Assembly: GCA_011043375.1 (NCBI GenBank)
Contig: DQYP01000280.1
Location: 1-7,149 of the forward strand
DNA from: Thermotogaceae bacterium
Lineage (GTDB): Bacteria > Thermotogota > Thermotogae > B21-G9 > HyVt-16
Length of the DNA stretch: 7,149 bases
Reading direction: 5' to 3'
Under the pieces are notes generated by a model. That model was not told the DNA's origin, did not search any database, and saw only the letters and a list, made by a program, of their open reading frames with translations. The translations under genes and the position numbers were made by a program. This document shows positions 1-6,166 of this stretch, piece by piece. Positions within the stretch are counted from its first letter, which is position 1. Each line of letters starts with the position of its first letter.

Positions 1-51
1 TACGTACAACCTACAACGTACAGCACACTACGGTATTCATATGAACCAGTG
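1..51 (+). repeat. Array-flanking direct repeat, copy A (possible CRISPR leader)
   Basis: This stretch contains ACAACCTACAACGT and CACTACGGTATT and ends in TATGAACCAGTG, which runs into the first degenerate CRISPR repeat. All three blocks recur in the same order at 362-420. Its position just upstream of the first repeat fits a leader or a leader remnant. It is not strongly AT-rich, and it reaches the window edge, so its full extent is unknown. Confidence 0.65.
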
Positions 52-261
52 TGGTATGGAAACATAGAAAATAAATGTTTTCCTAAGAATTTGTAGCCGT
101 GTTGGGTAAGAACCAGTGTGGTATGGAAACACGACTCTCGGAAACGCTTATTTGTCCAAACTATATAAAGGTTGGGTAAGAACCAGTGTGGTATGGAAAC
201 TCCAGCCTTGCAGGTTTACGGATGCAGTGCCGTAGTGTTGGGTAAGAACCAGTGTGGTATG
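34..261 (+). CRISPR. Short CRISPR array: four repeats, three spacers, both end repeats degenerate
   Basis: Two perfect 30-nt repeats lie at 101-130 and 171-200; they begin GTTGGGTAAG and end GGTATGGAAAC. The first copy (34-63) matches only from about position 40 onward, and its first six bases have diverged. The last copy (237-261) is identical for 25 nt and then loses its final GAAAC. Spacers are 64-100 (37 nt), 131-170 (40 nt) and 201-236 (36 nt) and are unrelated to one another. Repeat and spacer lengths fit type I or III arrays, and the GGTATGGAAAC end resembles the Thermotoga repeat (recalled, not searched). If ATGGAAAC is the crRNA 5' handle, the array reads left to right with its leader on the left. 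No cas gene is in view. With both ends eroded it may be an orphan or shrinking array. Confidence 0.86.
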
Positions 262-277
262 AGGCGGCTATCGCCGT

Positions 278-326
278 GGTAAGAACCGAGTTACGTGATT
301 CGAGTTTCGAGAAAAACATCTAAACC
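278..326. repeat. Left arm of the inverted repeats framing the ATPase gene
   Basis: GGTAAGAACCGAGTTAC (278-294) is the exact reverse complement of 2028-2044. GAGAAAAACATCTAAACC (309-326) is the reverse complement of 2154-2170 apart from one A/T-run indel. The two blocks also sit in matching inverted order within 2154-2188. The ATPase gene lies between the arms. No transposase or integrase is visible, so this may be an interspersed genomic repeat family rather than the ends of a mobile element. Confidence 0.7.
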
Positions 327-361
327 CCAATGACTAAACTCCATACCCTGGTCTTGCGATC

Positions 362-420
362 TACGCACAACCTACAACGTGCAACCCACTACGGTATTTA
401 GGTATTTATATGAACCAGTG
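362..420 (+). repeat. Array-flanking direct repeat, copy B
   Basis: This is the second copy of the sequence at 1-51, about 361 bp downstream. It differs by a few substitutions and by an 8-nt or so insertion between the TACGGTATT block and TATGAACCAGTG. Past 420 it continues as a faint version of the CRISPR repeat core (AGGTTATTATG in place of TGGTATGG). It ends at the -10 region of the gene starting at 489, so it may supply part of that promoter. Confidence 0.7.
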
Positions 421-438
421 AGGTTATTATGCTATAAT
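409..438 (+). promoter_or_regulatory. Predicted promoter of the ATPase gene
   Basis: A consensus TATAAT lies at 433-438, preceded by TGC at 430-432, giving an extended -10 (TGnTATAAT). The candidate -35 (TATGAA, 409-414, 18-nt spacer) is weak, which is tolerable with an extended -10. Transcription would start near 445, leaving a leader of about 45 nt. Confidence 0.6.
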
Positions 439-471
439 TAACTCATGAGTTATTAACTTTAGAGTTAATAA
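439..471. promoter_or_regulatory. Two adjacent operator-like palindromes
   Basis: TAACTCATGAGTTA (439-452) is a perfect 14-nt palindrome just after the -10 box. TATTAACT and AGTTAATA (451-458 and 463-470) form a second inverted repeat around a 4-nt centre. Both share TTAACT/AGTTA half-sites, and their centres are about 15 bp apart. Overlap with the predicted start of transcription suggests repressor binding. The second could also fold as a 5' leader hairpin just before the ribosome binding site. The binding protein is unknown. Confidence 0.6.
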
Positions 472-488
472 TATCGTGGGGTGGTTCT

Positions 489-1880
489 GTGTTTGTTGGT
501 AGAAGGAAAGAATTAGAGAGTCTGGATAAACTTTGGAAAAAAGAAAATTTTCAGCTGGTCATTGTTTATGGAAGGCGTCGTGTTGGAAAAACAACGTTGC
601 TGAAGAAGTTTTCTGAGGGTAAAAATAGTATTTTTTTCGTATGTGACGAAGTTAATGATAAGGTTATGCTTGAAAGCTTTTCAAAATATGTTCTCGAGCA
701 TTTTGGATTAGCTGAAACAATAGCACCTTTTGATTCCTGGGAGAAAGTTTTCAGATTTATAAGCGAAAAAGCAAGAGAAGAGCGACTTTTGCTAGTTATA
801 GATGAATTTCCGTACATGGTAAACGCAAGTCCGGAAATTCCTTCTTTGTTGCAGCGAATGATTGACCACGAATTTATCAATTCAAAGTTATTCATTTCAC
901 TTTGCGGCTCTTCAATAGGGTTCATGGAAAGAGAAGTGCTTGGAAGTAAAAGTCCTCTTTTCGGAAGGCGAACAGCACAATTCAAAATAGAGCCATTCAA
1001 TTATCTTGAAGCTTCCAGTTTTTTCCCTTCATTGGGAGTTGAAGAAAAAATTACTGCGTATGGAATTCTCGGGGGAGTTCCTCAGTATTTGTTGAAATGG
1101 GATGAGGATCTTTCAATAAAGAAAAATATAATGAACAACTTTCTGGATACATCGGCATATTTGTATGAAGAACCAAGGTTTCTTTTAAGGCAGGAGTTGA
1201 GAGAACCAGCATTATACAATGCGATAATAGAAGCTATCGCATTTGGTGCTAGTAGGCTCAATGATATAGCTAATAAAATTGGACAGCGGAATGACAAAAC
1301 AGGAAAATACATAAAGATCCTGATGGAATTGGAAATTATAGGTAGAGAAGTTCCTATAACAGATAAAGGAAACACAAGGAAATCTTTGTACTTCGTACGG
1401 GATGAACTGTTCAGGTTCTGGTATAACTTTATTTTTCCGAAACGCACACTTATAGAAACTGGCATGGCTGAATACATTTTGAACAGCGAAATACTACCTG
1501 GCTTGGGTGCATACACTGGAAAAACGTTTGAAAAGATTTGCACTGATTTTGTGAAAAGAAGAAATGCAAAGGGCGATTTTGGGATTCGGTTTGAAAGGAT
1601 TGGAAGATGGTGGGGAAACAACCCTTTCAAGAAGAGGCAAGAAGAAATAGATATTGTTGGCCTTTGTAATGAAGGCATGCTCTTTGGCGAGTGTAAATGG
1701 CAAAACCGAAAAATTGACATTTCTGACCTAAAGAAACTTGTTGAAAAAAGCGAACTTTTCAAAGCCGAAAAAAAGGTATATACCTTGTTTTCAAAATCCG
1801 GCTTCACTCAAAAACTTCTGAATAAAGCGAAAAGTGATAAATCAATACGGCTCTTCACATTGGAAGAGCTGTTTGAGTAG
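489..1880 (+). CDS. AAA ATPase with C-terminal DUF234-like PD-(D/E)XK nuclease fold
   Basis: The 463-residue protein belongs to the ATPase_2/DUF234 family common in archaea and Thermotogae. It opens with the typical MFVGRRKEL. Walker A is GRRRVGKT at residues 28-35, and Walker B is LLLVIDE at 100-106. A winged-helix-like segment follows at about 257-290, then the family motif RFWYNFIFPKR. The C-terminal part shows PD-(D/E)XK residues: E348 in a leading helix, D388 in EIDIVG, and E401-C-K403 in GECKW, so the nuclease site looks intact. The GTG start is the first start codon after an in-frame stop (TAA, 435-437), with GGGGTGG at 478-484 as ribosome binding site. It stands alone, with repeat-rich non-coding DNA on both sides. 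Family role is poorly defined; ATP-dependent action on DNA is an inference. The winged helix could allow it to bind its own upstream palindromes, but nothing here proves that. Confidence 0.9.
   Translation: MFVGRRKELESLDKLWKKENFQLVIVYGRRRVGKTTLLKKFSEGKNSIFFVCDEVNDKVMLESFSKYVLEHFGLAETIAPFDSWEKVFRFISEKAREERLLLVIDEFPYMVNASPEIPSLLQRMIDHEFINSKLFISLCGSSIGFMEREVLGSKSPLFGRRTAQFKIEPFNYLEASSFFPSLGVEEKITAYGILGGVPQYLLKWDEDLSIKKNIMNNFLDTSAYLYEEPRFLLRQELREPALYNAIIEAIAFGASRLNDIANKIGQRNDKTGKYIKILMELEIIGREVPITDKGNTRKSLYFVRDELFRFWYNFIFPKRTLIETGMAEYILNSEILPGLGAYTGKTFEKICTDFVKRRNAKGDFGIRFERIGRWWGNNPFKKRQEEIDIVGLCNEGMLFGECKWQNRKIDISDLKKLVEKSELFKAEKKVYTLFSKSGFTQKLLNKAKSDKSIRLFTLEELFE
1847..1872 (+). terminator. 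Hairpin at the 3' end of the ATPase gene, weak terminator candidate
   Basis: GCTCTTC (1850-1856) and GAAGAGC (1863-1869) pair around a 6-nt loop, extended outward to a stem of about 10 bp with one G-U pair. It lies in the last codons of the gene. The nearest T run (1888-1892) is about 15 nt past the stem, too far for a classical intrinsic terminator, so it may only be an mRNA 3' structure. Confidence 0.25.
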
Positions 1881-2027
1881 AATCACCTTTTTGCACGTGA
1901 AAGTAACTATGCAGGACTTTTCCCAAAGACTCATAGGATTGGCGTACACGAAAGCCGTTACTTGGTGAGAGACAACAAGAACGGGTTCGGAAACCCTAGA
2001 CTCTAAACTTGCTTTTCCTCGGATCTT

Positions 2028-2044
2028 GTAACTCGGTTCTTACC
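2028..2044. repeat. Right arm fragment, exact inverted match to 278-294
   Basis: GTAACTCGGTTCTTACC is the perfect 17-nt reverse complement of the left arm and contains one ACTCGGTTCTT unit. It lies directly before the hairpin array. Confidence 0.75.
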
Positions 2045-2061
2045 AGCCAAAACCTGCTATG

Positions 2062-2141
2062 AACTGCTTGCGCAGTTGCTTTGAACTTCTGACGAAGTTG
2101 CCATGAACCGCTTTGCGGTTGCCTTGAACTGCTACGCAGTT
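2062..2141. repeat. Tandem array of four covarying mini-hairpins
   Basis: Four units with a 21-22 nt period each contain a perfect 6-bp inverted repeat around a 3-4 nt loop. The stems are AACTGC/GCAGTT (2062-2077), AACTTC/GAAGTT (2084-2099), AACCGC/GCGGTT (2106-2120) and AACTGC/GCAGTT (2127-2141). Linkers are alike (mostly TTGCYNTG). The stems differ between units yet always pair, so pairing rather than base identity is kept. Because each unit is an inverted repeat, the array looks similar on both strands. Its role is unknown; RNA structure, protein binding or a self-propagating palindromic repeat are all possible. Confidence 0.85.
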
Positions 2142-2153
2142 GATTAGAACTCA

Positions 2154-2188
2154 GGTTTAGATGTTTTCTCTCTCGTGACTCGGTTCTT
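2154..2188. repeat. Right arm of the inverted repeats framing the ATPase gene
   Basis: GGTTTAGATGTTTTCTC (2154-2170) followed by ACTCGGTTCTT (2178-2188) matches, in reverse complement and in the same block order, the left arm at 281-326. The gap between blocks is shorter here than in the left arm. Together the arms enclose about 1.8 kb containing the ATPase gene. Confidence 0.68.
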
Positions 2189-2265
2189 TATCTCGGATCT
2201 CGAATCCCGCAACTCGGCTTCTCGTCTCTTGATACTCATAATTCATAACTCATCACTCGGTTCTT
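2178..2265. repeat. Cluster of ACTCGGTTCTT elements and near copies
   Basis: Exact copies of the 11-mer start at 2178 and 2255, with another at 2031 and an inverted one at 281-291. Related pieces lie between them (CTCGGATCTCG at 2192-2202, ACTCGGCTTCT at 2212). The stretch is built from short TCTCG/ACTCG words, as though it grew by slippage or repeated insertion. No coding potential is apparent. Confidence 0.6.
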
Positions 2266-2376
2266 GACATACTCGCCACTCAATTCTTCGAGGTCCGTCG
2301 AACTAATCATTATGTCAACCACTGAAATTGATGCAAAAAAACATTTGAAGATGACGATCATATCAAATAATGAATC

Positions 2377-2404
2377 TTTAAATAAATATTTTGGCATGTA
2401 TAAT
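2377..2404 (+). promoter_or_regulatory. Predicted promoter of the nuclease-helicase operon
   Basis: A consensus TATAAT is at 2399-2404, with TTTAAA at 2377-2382 as a partial -35 (four of six bases, 16-nt spacer), in AT-rich DNA. Transcription would start near 2411, giving a leader of about 50 nt before the TTG start. Confidence 0.5.
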
Positions 2405-2461
2405 TATTATATGAAATAAGCTATTGAATTATTCATTAGATTTATTCCGGAGGGAAGTATT

Positions 2462-5400
2462 TTGTCTTCAGGATTCTCTTATGAATACATTAGTGGGGGC
2501 TTTTATTTAGATTATCTGAGAAATATTAAAAGAGAGATAGCAGAATCACTTGGTGCTGAGTTGCCTGATCTCAGGCTTCTTTCCGTCTTCAATGTGAGGA
2601 AGTACAATGACAATCAAATAGCAACGGATGTTTCTAGTAAGGTGCAAAGCTTGCTTGCTGTTTATAAGAATCTTATTAACCGCGGAGAGCCTTCACTTCC
2701 TTCTATCCTGGTTGAAAGAAGTTTGTTAAATGCCGTGTCTGAATATGTTCAGGTTGGAGAAAAATCTGAAGCGGGTTCGATTGTTTTTGGGCTAAGCACA
2801 AAATATCGCAAAGCAGATAAAGAAAAGTGGCTAAAAGCTCTTGGCAAGGCACATTTTGTTATTGACCCAAGATTAAGGAGCGCCAGGGATTCTTTAATAA
2901 ACACATTCGACAGTATTGAAGAAAAGAAGTTTATAACCGAAGTAATAACTGACTACATCGGGAAGCACGTTTGGCAACTGATAGAACCACAAAGACCTAT
3001 TGAATCAATCATACCCAATAACGAGGAGTTTCATAGGCAAAGAGTAGACTTCGCATATGAATCTGATAAGTGGAAAATTGTCTTTGAAATTGATGGCTTA
3101 CAGCATCAAAATCCAGACCAAAAATCACTGGACCGAAAAAGAAACAGCATGCTGGAAGAAGCAGGATGGAACGTCATAAGAATTCCCGCGGCAGACATTA
3201 GGGAAGGAAGTACTGTTTCACTTCTTTCGAAGTTAAGGGATTCTTTATACAAAGATACCTTGATTTCGATTACCAAAGAAAACAATGATAAACCTCTTTG
3301 GAAATCTGACCTTGGCATTTATGCTTTAATACTTGTTCTTTCTCCTTTTGCAGTCGCCCGGATGCAATGGGCATTAATAGATGCACTTGAAAATGGCTCT
3401 CTTGATCTGTCTGAAGATGAATGGAAAATTTTAGTTATAGAAAGAGATGTTCCCTTTGCTAAACTTGCCCTGGTTGATTTTTTCCAGCATCTCATGAACC
3501 TTTTTGACCTTGGTGGCATTCATTATAAGCTTCCAAAAGTCAAGCTAACAATCTTAAAAACTGAAGAATTTTTGGATGCAAATGATGGTGTAGATGATGA
3601 ATTTCTAACAGAGCACGTCATCTCAGCAAAAACTATGCTGATAGATGAAGCATTAAGCGAACGCAACGTTGATATATGCTTGGATGTATCTATCCTTCAG
3701 AAAGAAAATTTTGCCATTCCCGGCTTGAATTGGTACAAACAATGGCTTAAACCCTCCGGAAGCCTTTATATAATGAGAAGCGTTCATTCGTATAAAGAAG
3801 TCAGAAGAATTGCTTCGACAAATCCAATAAGATATGAAATAAATGAATCCAAGAAAGACTCTTTGCGCTTTTTTCTGCAAAATATATTCAGAAAAGAAGA
3901 TTTCAGAGAAGGGCAATTTGAAGTTTTAAGAAGATCCTTAGCCCTAAAACCTGTTATCGCTTTATTGCCAACAGGAGCTGGAAAATCTTTATGTTACCAA
4001 ATGTCAGCACTGCTACAACCGGGAATTACCATCGTTGTTGACCCTCTAAAAACCCTTATGCTTGACCAAGCAGAAAACTTAAAAACTATGAGCATAGACA
4101 ACATTGAATTTATAAACAGTGATCAAAGCGCTAAAGAACGGGAAGAGGTAATGAGAAAATTCAGCCAGGGGAAATATAAGATTATATTTGTATCTCCTGA
4201 AAGATTTCAAATAGGCGAGTTTAGGTCAAGCTTGAAGAGTGTTACTGTCTCAAACGTGATCCCCTATCTAGTAATTGACGAAGCCCATTGTGTATCAGAA
4301 TGGGGACACGATTTCAGGACTTCTTATCTAAATCTTGCAAGAAATGCACGGAGATATTGCAGCCACAAAGGCTATGAACCTGTGGTGCTTGCCTTAACGG
4401 GCACTGCATCATACGCGGTTTTGTCTGACGTTCAAAGAGAAATAGGTGTGGAGGGGGAAGACACAAAAGTTCAACCGGAAACCTTTGACAGAAAAGAATT
4501 ACACTTTCATATTGAAAAAGTCCCCAGCCTTAGAAAAAGGGAAAAACTGTATGAAATTCTCAAGAACTTACCAAAAAGTTTTGGAAAAAGCCCGGAAGAC
4601 TTTTTCAAAGCCAACGGCAAAGATACTTGTTCGGGTATCATTTTTGTTCCGCATGTTAATGGAGAGTTTGGAGCTTACGAGCTTTGCGGCGCTTTGCGCT
4701 CTTTTTTGAAGGAGCAAAAAGCAAGAGTTGAATTCTTTAGTGGTGAAGTTCCAAAAGTTAGAACATTTGACTACACAAAATCACCTATTATGAAAAGGGA
4801 AGAGTACGACAACTACAAGAGAAAAATCCAATTGGCCTTCAAGAATAATGAATTTCCACTGCTTGTAGCCACAAAAACCTTTGGAATGGGAATTGATAAA
4901 CCAAATATCCGCTATACCATTCATTATGGCATTCCTCAATCACTTGAAGCTTTTTATCAGGAGGCTGGAAGAGCTGGTAGAGACAGAAAGAATGCCCTTT
5001 GCACGATAATCTTCTCAGACGATCCTGAATACCTGATAGAACAGTACTTCGACATTAACAACGATGCTGATAAGCTTAATCGGATAGCCGAACCGTCATG
5101 GTCTTCGCGCGGTGATGTGAGCCGAATGATGTACTTTCATAAAAATTCCTTCAGAGGAATTAGGGTGGAAGGAAAAGAAATCCACGATATGTTGGAAAAA
5201 AATATTGTTCCTGTCCTCTCAAAAATGCACGTTGGAGAATACAAAAAGATTAATATACCCTTCTCTTCAAACTCTGACCAAATAAATAAGGAAAAAGCGA
5301 TTTACAGAATGAGCCTTGTTGGATTGGTAGATGATTACACAATTGATTACAACGGAAAGAGTTTTGAAATTGAAATCTGCAAGAGAGAAGACCAGGAGTA

Positions 5401-6166
5401 TGTTGAGATTCTTAAGAAATATATTGGCAGGTATAAAACAGAAGAATATGTGAGAAAAGTACCAGAACTGCTGCAAAAAGAAAACGGCAAAAATGTCCTG
5501 GAAAAAGCAATAGGTTTTGCTATCCGGTTTGTGTATGAAGAAATCGAAAGAAAAAGGCGAAGGGCTTTGGAAAACATGGCAGAAGTCGCCCGAACATCAA
5601 AAAATGGGGAAGAAATAAGGCGTGCACTTTTAGCTTATCTTGAAACTTCGCCTTTCAGCGCCCCATTACGCGAAATTGCTAAAAAGATCGATCCCGAACA
5701 ATGGTGGAGCATTCTCGATTTATTGGAAAAAGATGATAATGTTGACACCCCAAGGCAATTACTTGGTAGCTGTATGAGGGTTTTGGAAAGTAACCCTGAC
5801 CATCCCGGTCTGTTAATCCTTACGGGAGTTGGGAACCTTTTGGTCACAAATGTCAATGAGGATACAGGATATTCTTCAATTAAGTCTGGATTAGAAGAAT
5901 TGAAAGCAAATGGGTACAGCGATGAACAATTAAGGGACATAGCGCTGGAGCTTTTCAGCAAGTTTTATCAAATAGCTAAACGCCATGGGAACTTTGATGT
6001 GAGGTTAAAAATTGTAGCTGAGGCCATTTTGGATTCATTACCACACAAAATCCTTGCAAGAAAGCTATACAAATATCTCCCCGAAAAGGCTTCTTATATA
6101 ATTTTAAAGTCAATAACAGAAAAACTGAAAGAATTCAACAACGTCTTTATTGGAGGGGAATCATGA
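2462..6166 (+). CDS. Fusion of Vsr/DUF559-like endonuclease domain and RecQ-family helicase
   Basis: The 1234-residue protein has four parts. Residues 1-150 are unrecognised. Residues about 150-262 resemble Vsr/DUF559 PD-(D/E)XK nucleases: RVDF with D196, FEIDGLQH with E209, D211 and H215, DRKR at 224-227, and GWNVIRIP at 235-242. Residues about 262-470 are unrecognised. A RecQ-type SF2 helicase follows: FREGQ (481-485), Walker A TGAGKS (504-509), DEAH then CVSEWGHDFR (606-619), LTGTA (645-649), SGIIFVP (724-730), ATKTFGMGIDKP (803-814) and QEAGRAGRDR (833-842). About 940-975 looks like an RQC winged helix, but the cysteine cluster of the RecQ zinc domain is absent. The remainder is helical with no family I recognise. 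The TTG start has GGAGG at 2449-2453, 8 nt upstream. It overlaps the next gene by 4 nt. At about twice the length of ordinary RecQ, with a nuclease attached, an anti-invader role is more likely than routine repair (inference). Confidence 0.88.
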   Translation: MSSGFSYEYISGGFYLDYLRNIKREIAESLGAELPDLRLLSVFNVRKYNDNQIATDVSSKVQSLLAVYKNLINRGEPSLPSILVERSLLNAVSEYVQVGEKSEAGSIVFGLSTKYRKADKEKWLKALGKAHFVIDPRLRSARDSLINTFDSIEEKKFITEVITDYIGKHVWQLIEPQRPIESIIPNNEEFHRQRVDFAYESDKWKIVFEIDGLQHQNPDQKSLDRKRNSMLEEAGWNVIRIPAADIREGSTVSLLSKLRDSLYKDTLISITKENNDKPLWKSDLGIYALILVLSPFAVARMQWALIDALENGSLDLSEDEWKILVIERDVPFAKLALVDFFQHLMNLFDLGGIHYKLPKVKLTILKTEEFLDANDGVDDEFLTEHVISAKTMLIDEALSERNVDICLDVSILQKENFAIPGLNWYKQWLKPSGSLYIMRSVHSYKEVRRIASTNPIRYEINESKKDSLRFFLQNIFRKEDFREGQFEVLRRSLALKPVIALLPTGAGKSLCYQMSALLQPGITIVVDPLKTLMLDQAENLKTMSIDNIEFINSDQSAKEREEVMRKFSQGKYKIIFVSPERFQIGEFRSSLKSVTVSNVIPYLVIDEAHCVSEWGHDFRTSYLNLARNARRYCSHKGYEPVVLALTGTASYAVLSDVQREIGVEGEDTKVQPETFDRKELHFHIEKVPSLRKREKLYEILKNLPKSFGKSPEDFFKANGKDTCSGIIFVPHVNGEFGAYELCGALRSFLKEQKARVEFFSGEVPKVRTFDYTKSPIMKREEYDNYKRKIQLAFKNNEFPLLVATKTFGMGIDKPNIRYTIHYGIPQSLEAFYQEAGRAGRDRKNALCTIIFSDDPEYLIEQYFDINNDADKLNRIAEPSWSSRGDVSRMMYFHKNSFRGIRVEGKEIHDMLEKNIVPVLSKMHVGEYKKINIPFSSNSDQINKEKAIYRMSLVGLVDDYTIDYNGKSFEIEICKREDQEYVEILKKYIGRYKTEEYVRKVPELLQKENGKNVLEKAIGFAIRFVYEEIERKRRRALENMAEVARTSKNGEEIRRALLAYLETSPFSAPLREIAKKIDPEQWWSILDLLEKDDNVDTPRQLLGSCMRVLESNPDHPGLLILTGVGNLLVTNVNEDTGYSSIKSGLEELKANGYSDEQLRDIALELFSKFYQIAKRHGNFDVRLKIVAEAILDSLPHKILARKLYKYLPEKASYIILKSITEKLKEFNNVFIGGES

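Larger units (their letters stand above)
1881..2461. other. 581-nt non-coding region rich in small repeats
   Basis: No convincing gene is present between the ATPase stop and the helicase start. The middle (about 2028-2265) is built from short repeats: the right arms of the inverted repeats, a four-hairpin array and several ACTCGGTTCTT copies. The flanking part, 1881-2020, contains only a small hairpin (GGGTT/AACCC, 1983-1996). The last ~130 nt are AT-rich and hold the helicase promoter. The look is of an accumulated repeat island between two independent units. Confidence 0.7.

Noticed and set aside
25..238. ACACTACGG (25-33) pairing with CCGTAGTGT (230-238) across the CRISPR array
   Set aside because: Only 9 nt, and half of the second copy is simply the start of a CRISPR repeat joined to a spacer; probably coincidence.
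566..1807. Long open frames on the minus strand inside the ATPase gene
   Set aside because: They lie opposite a gene with clear motifs, have no ribosome binding sites, and their translations are Ser/Phe/Leu-rich as expected for antisense shadows.
1983..1996. GGGTT/AACCC hairpin as a terminator for the ATPase gene
   Set aside because: The stem is 5 bp, no T run follows, and it is about 100 nt past the stop codon.
278..2188. A complete insertion sequence or composite transposon around the ATPase gene
   Set aside because: No transposase, integrase or target-site duplication is visible; the enclosed protein is an ATPase of a different family.
4446..4709. Plus-strand 87-codon open frame within the helicase gene
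   Set aside because: It overlaps the helicase region between motifs III and IV in another frame, and its translation shows no family features.
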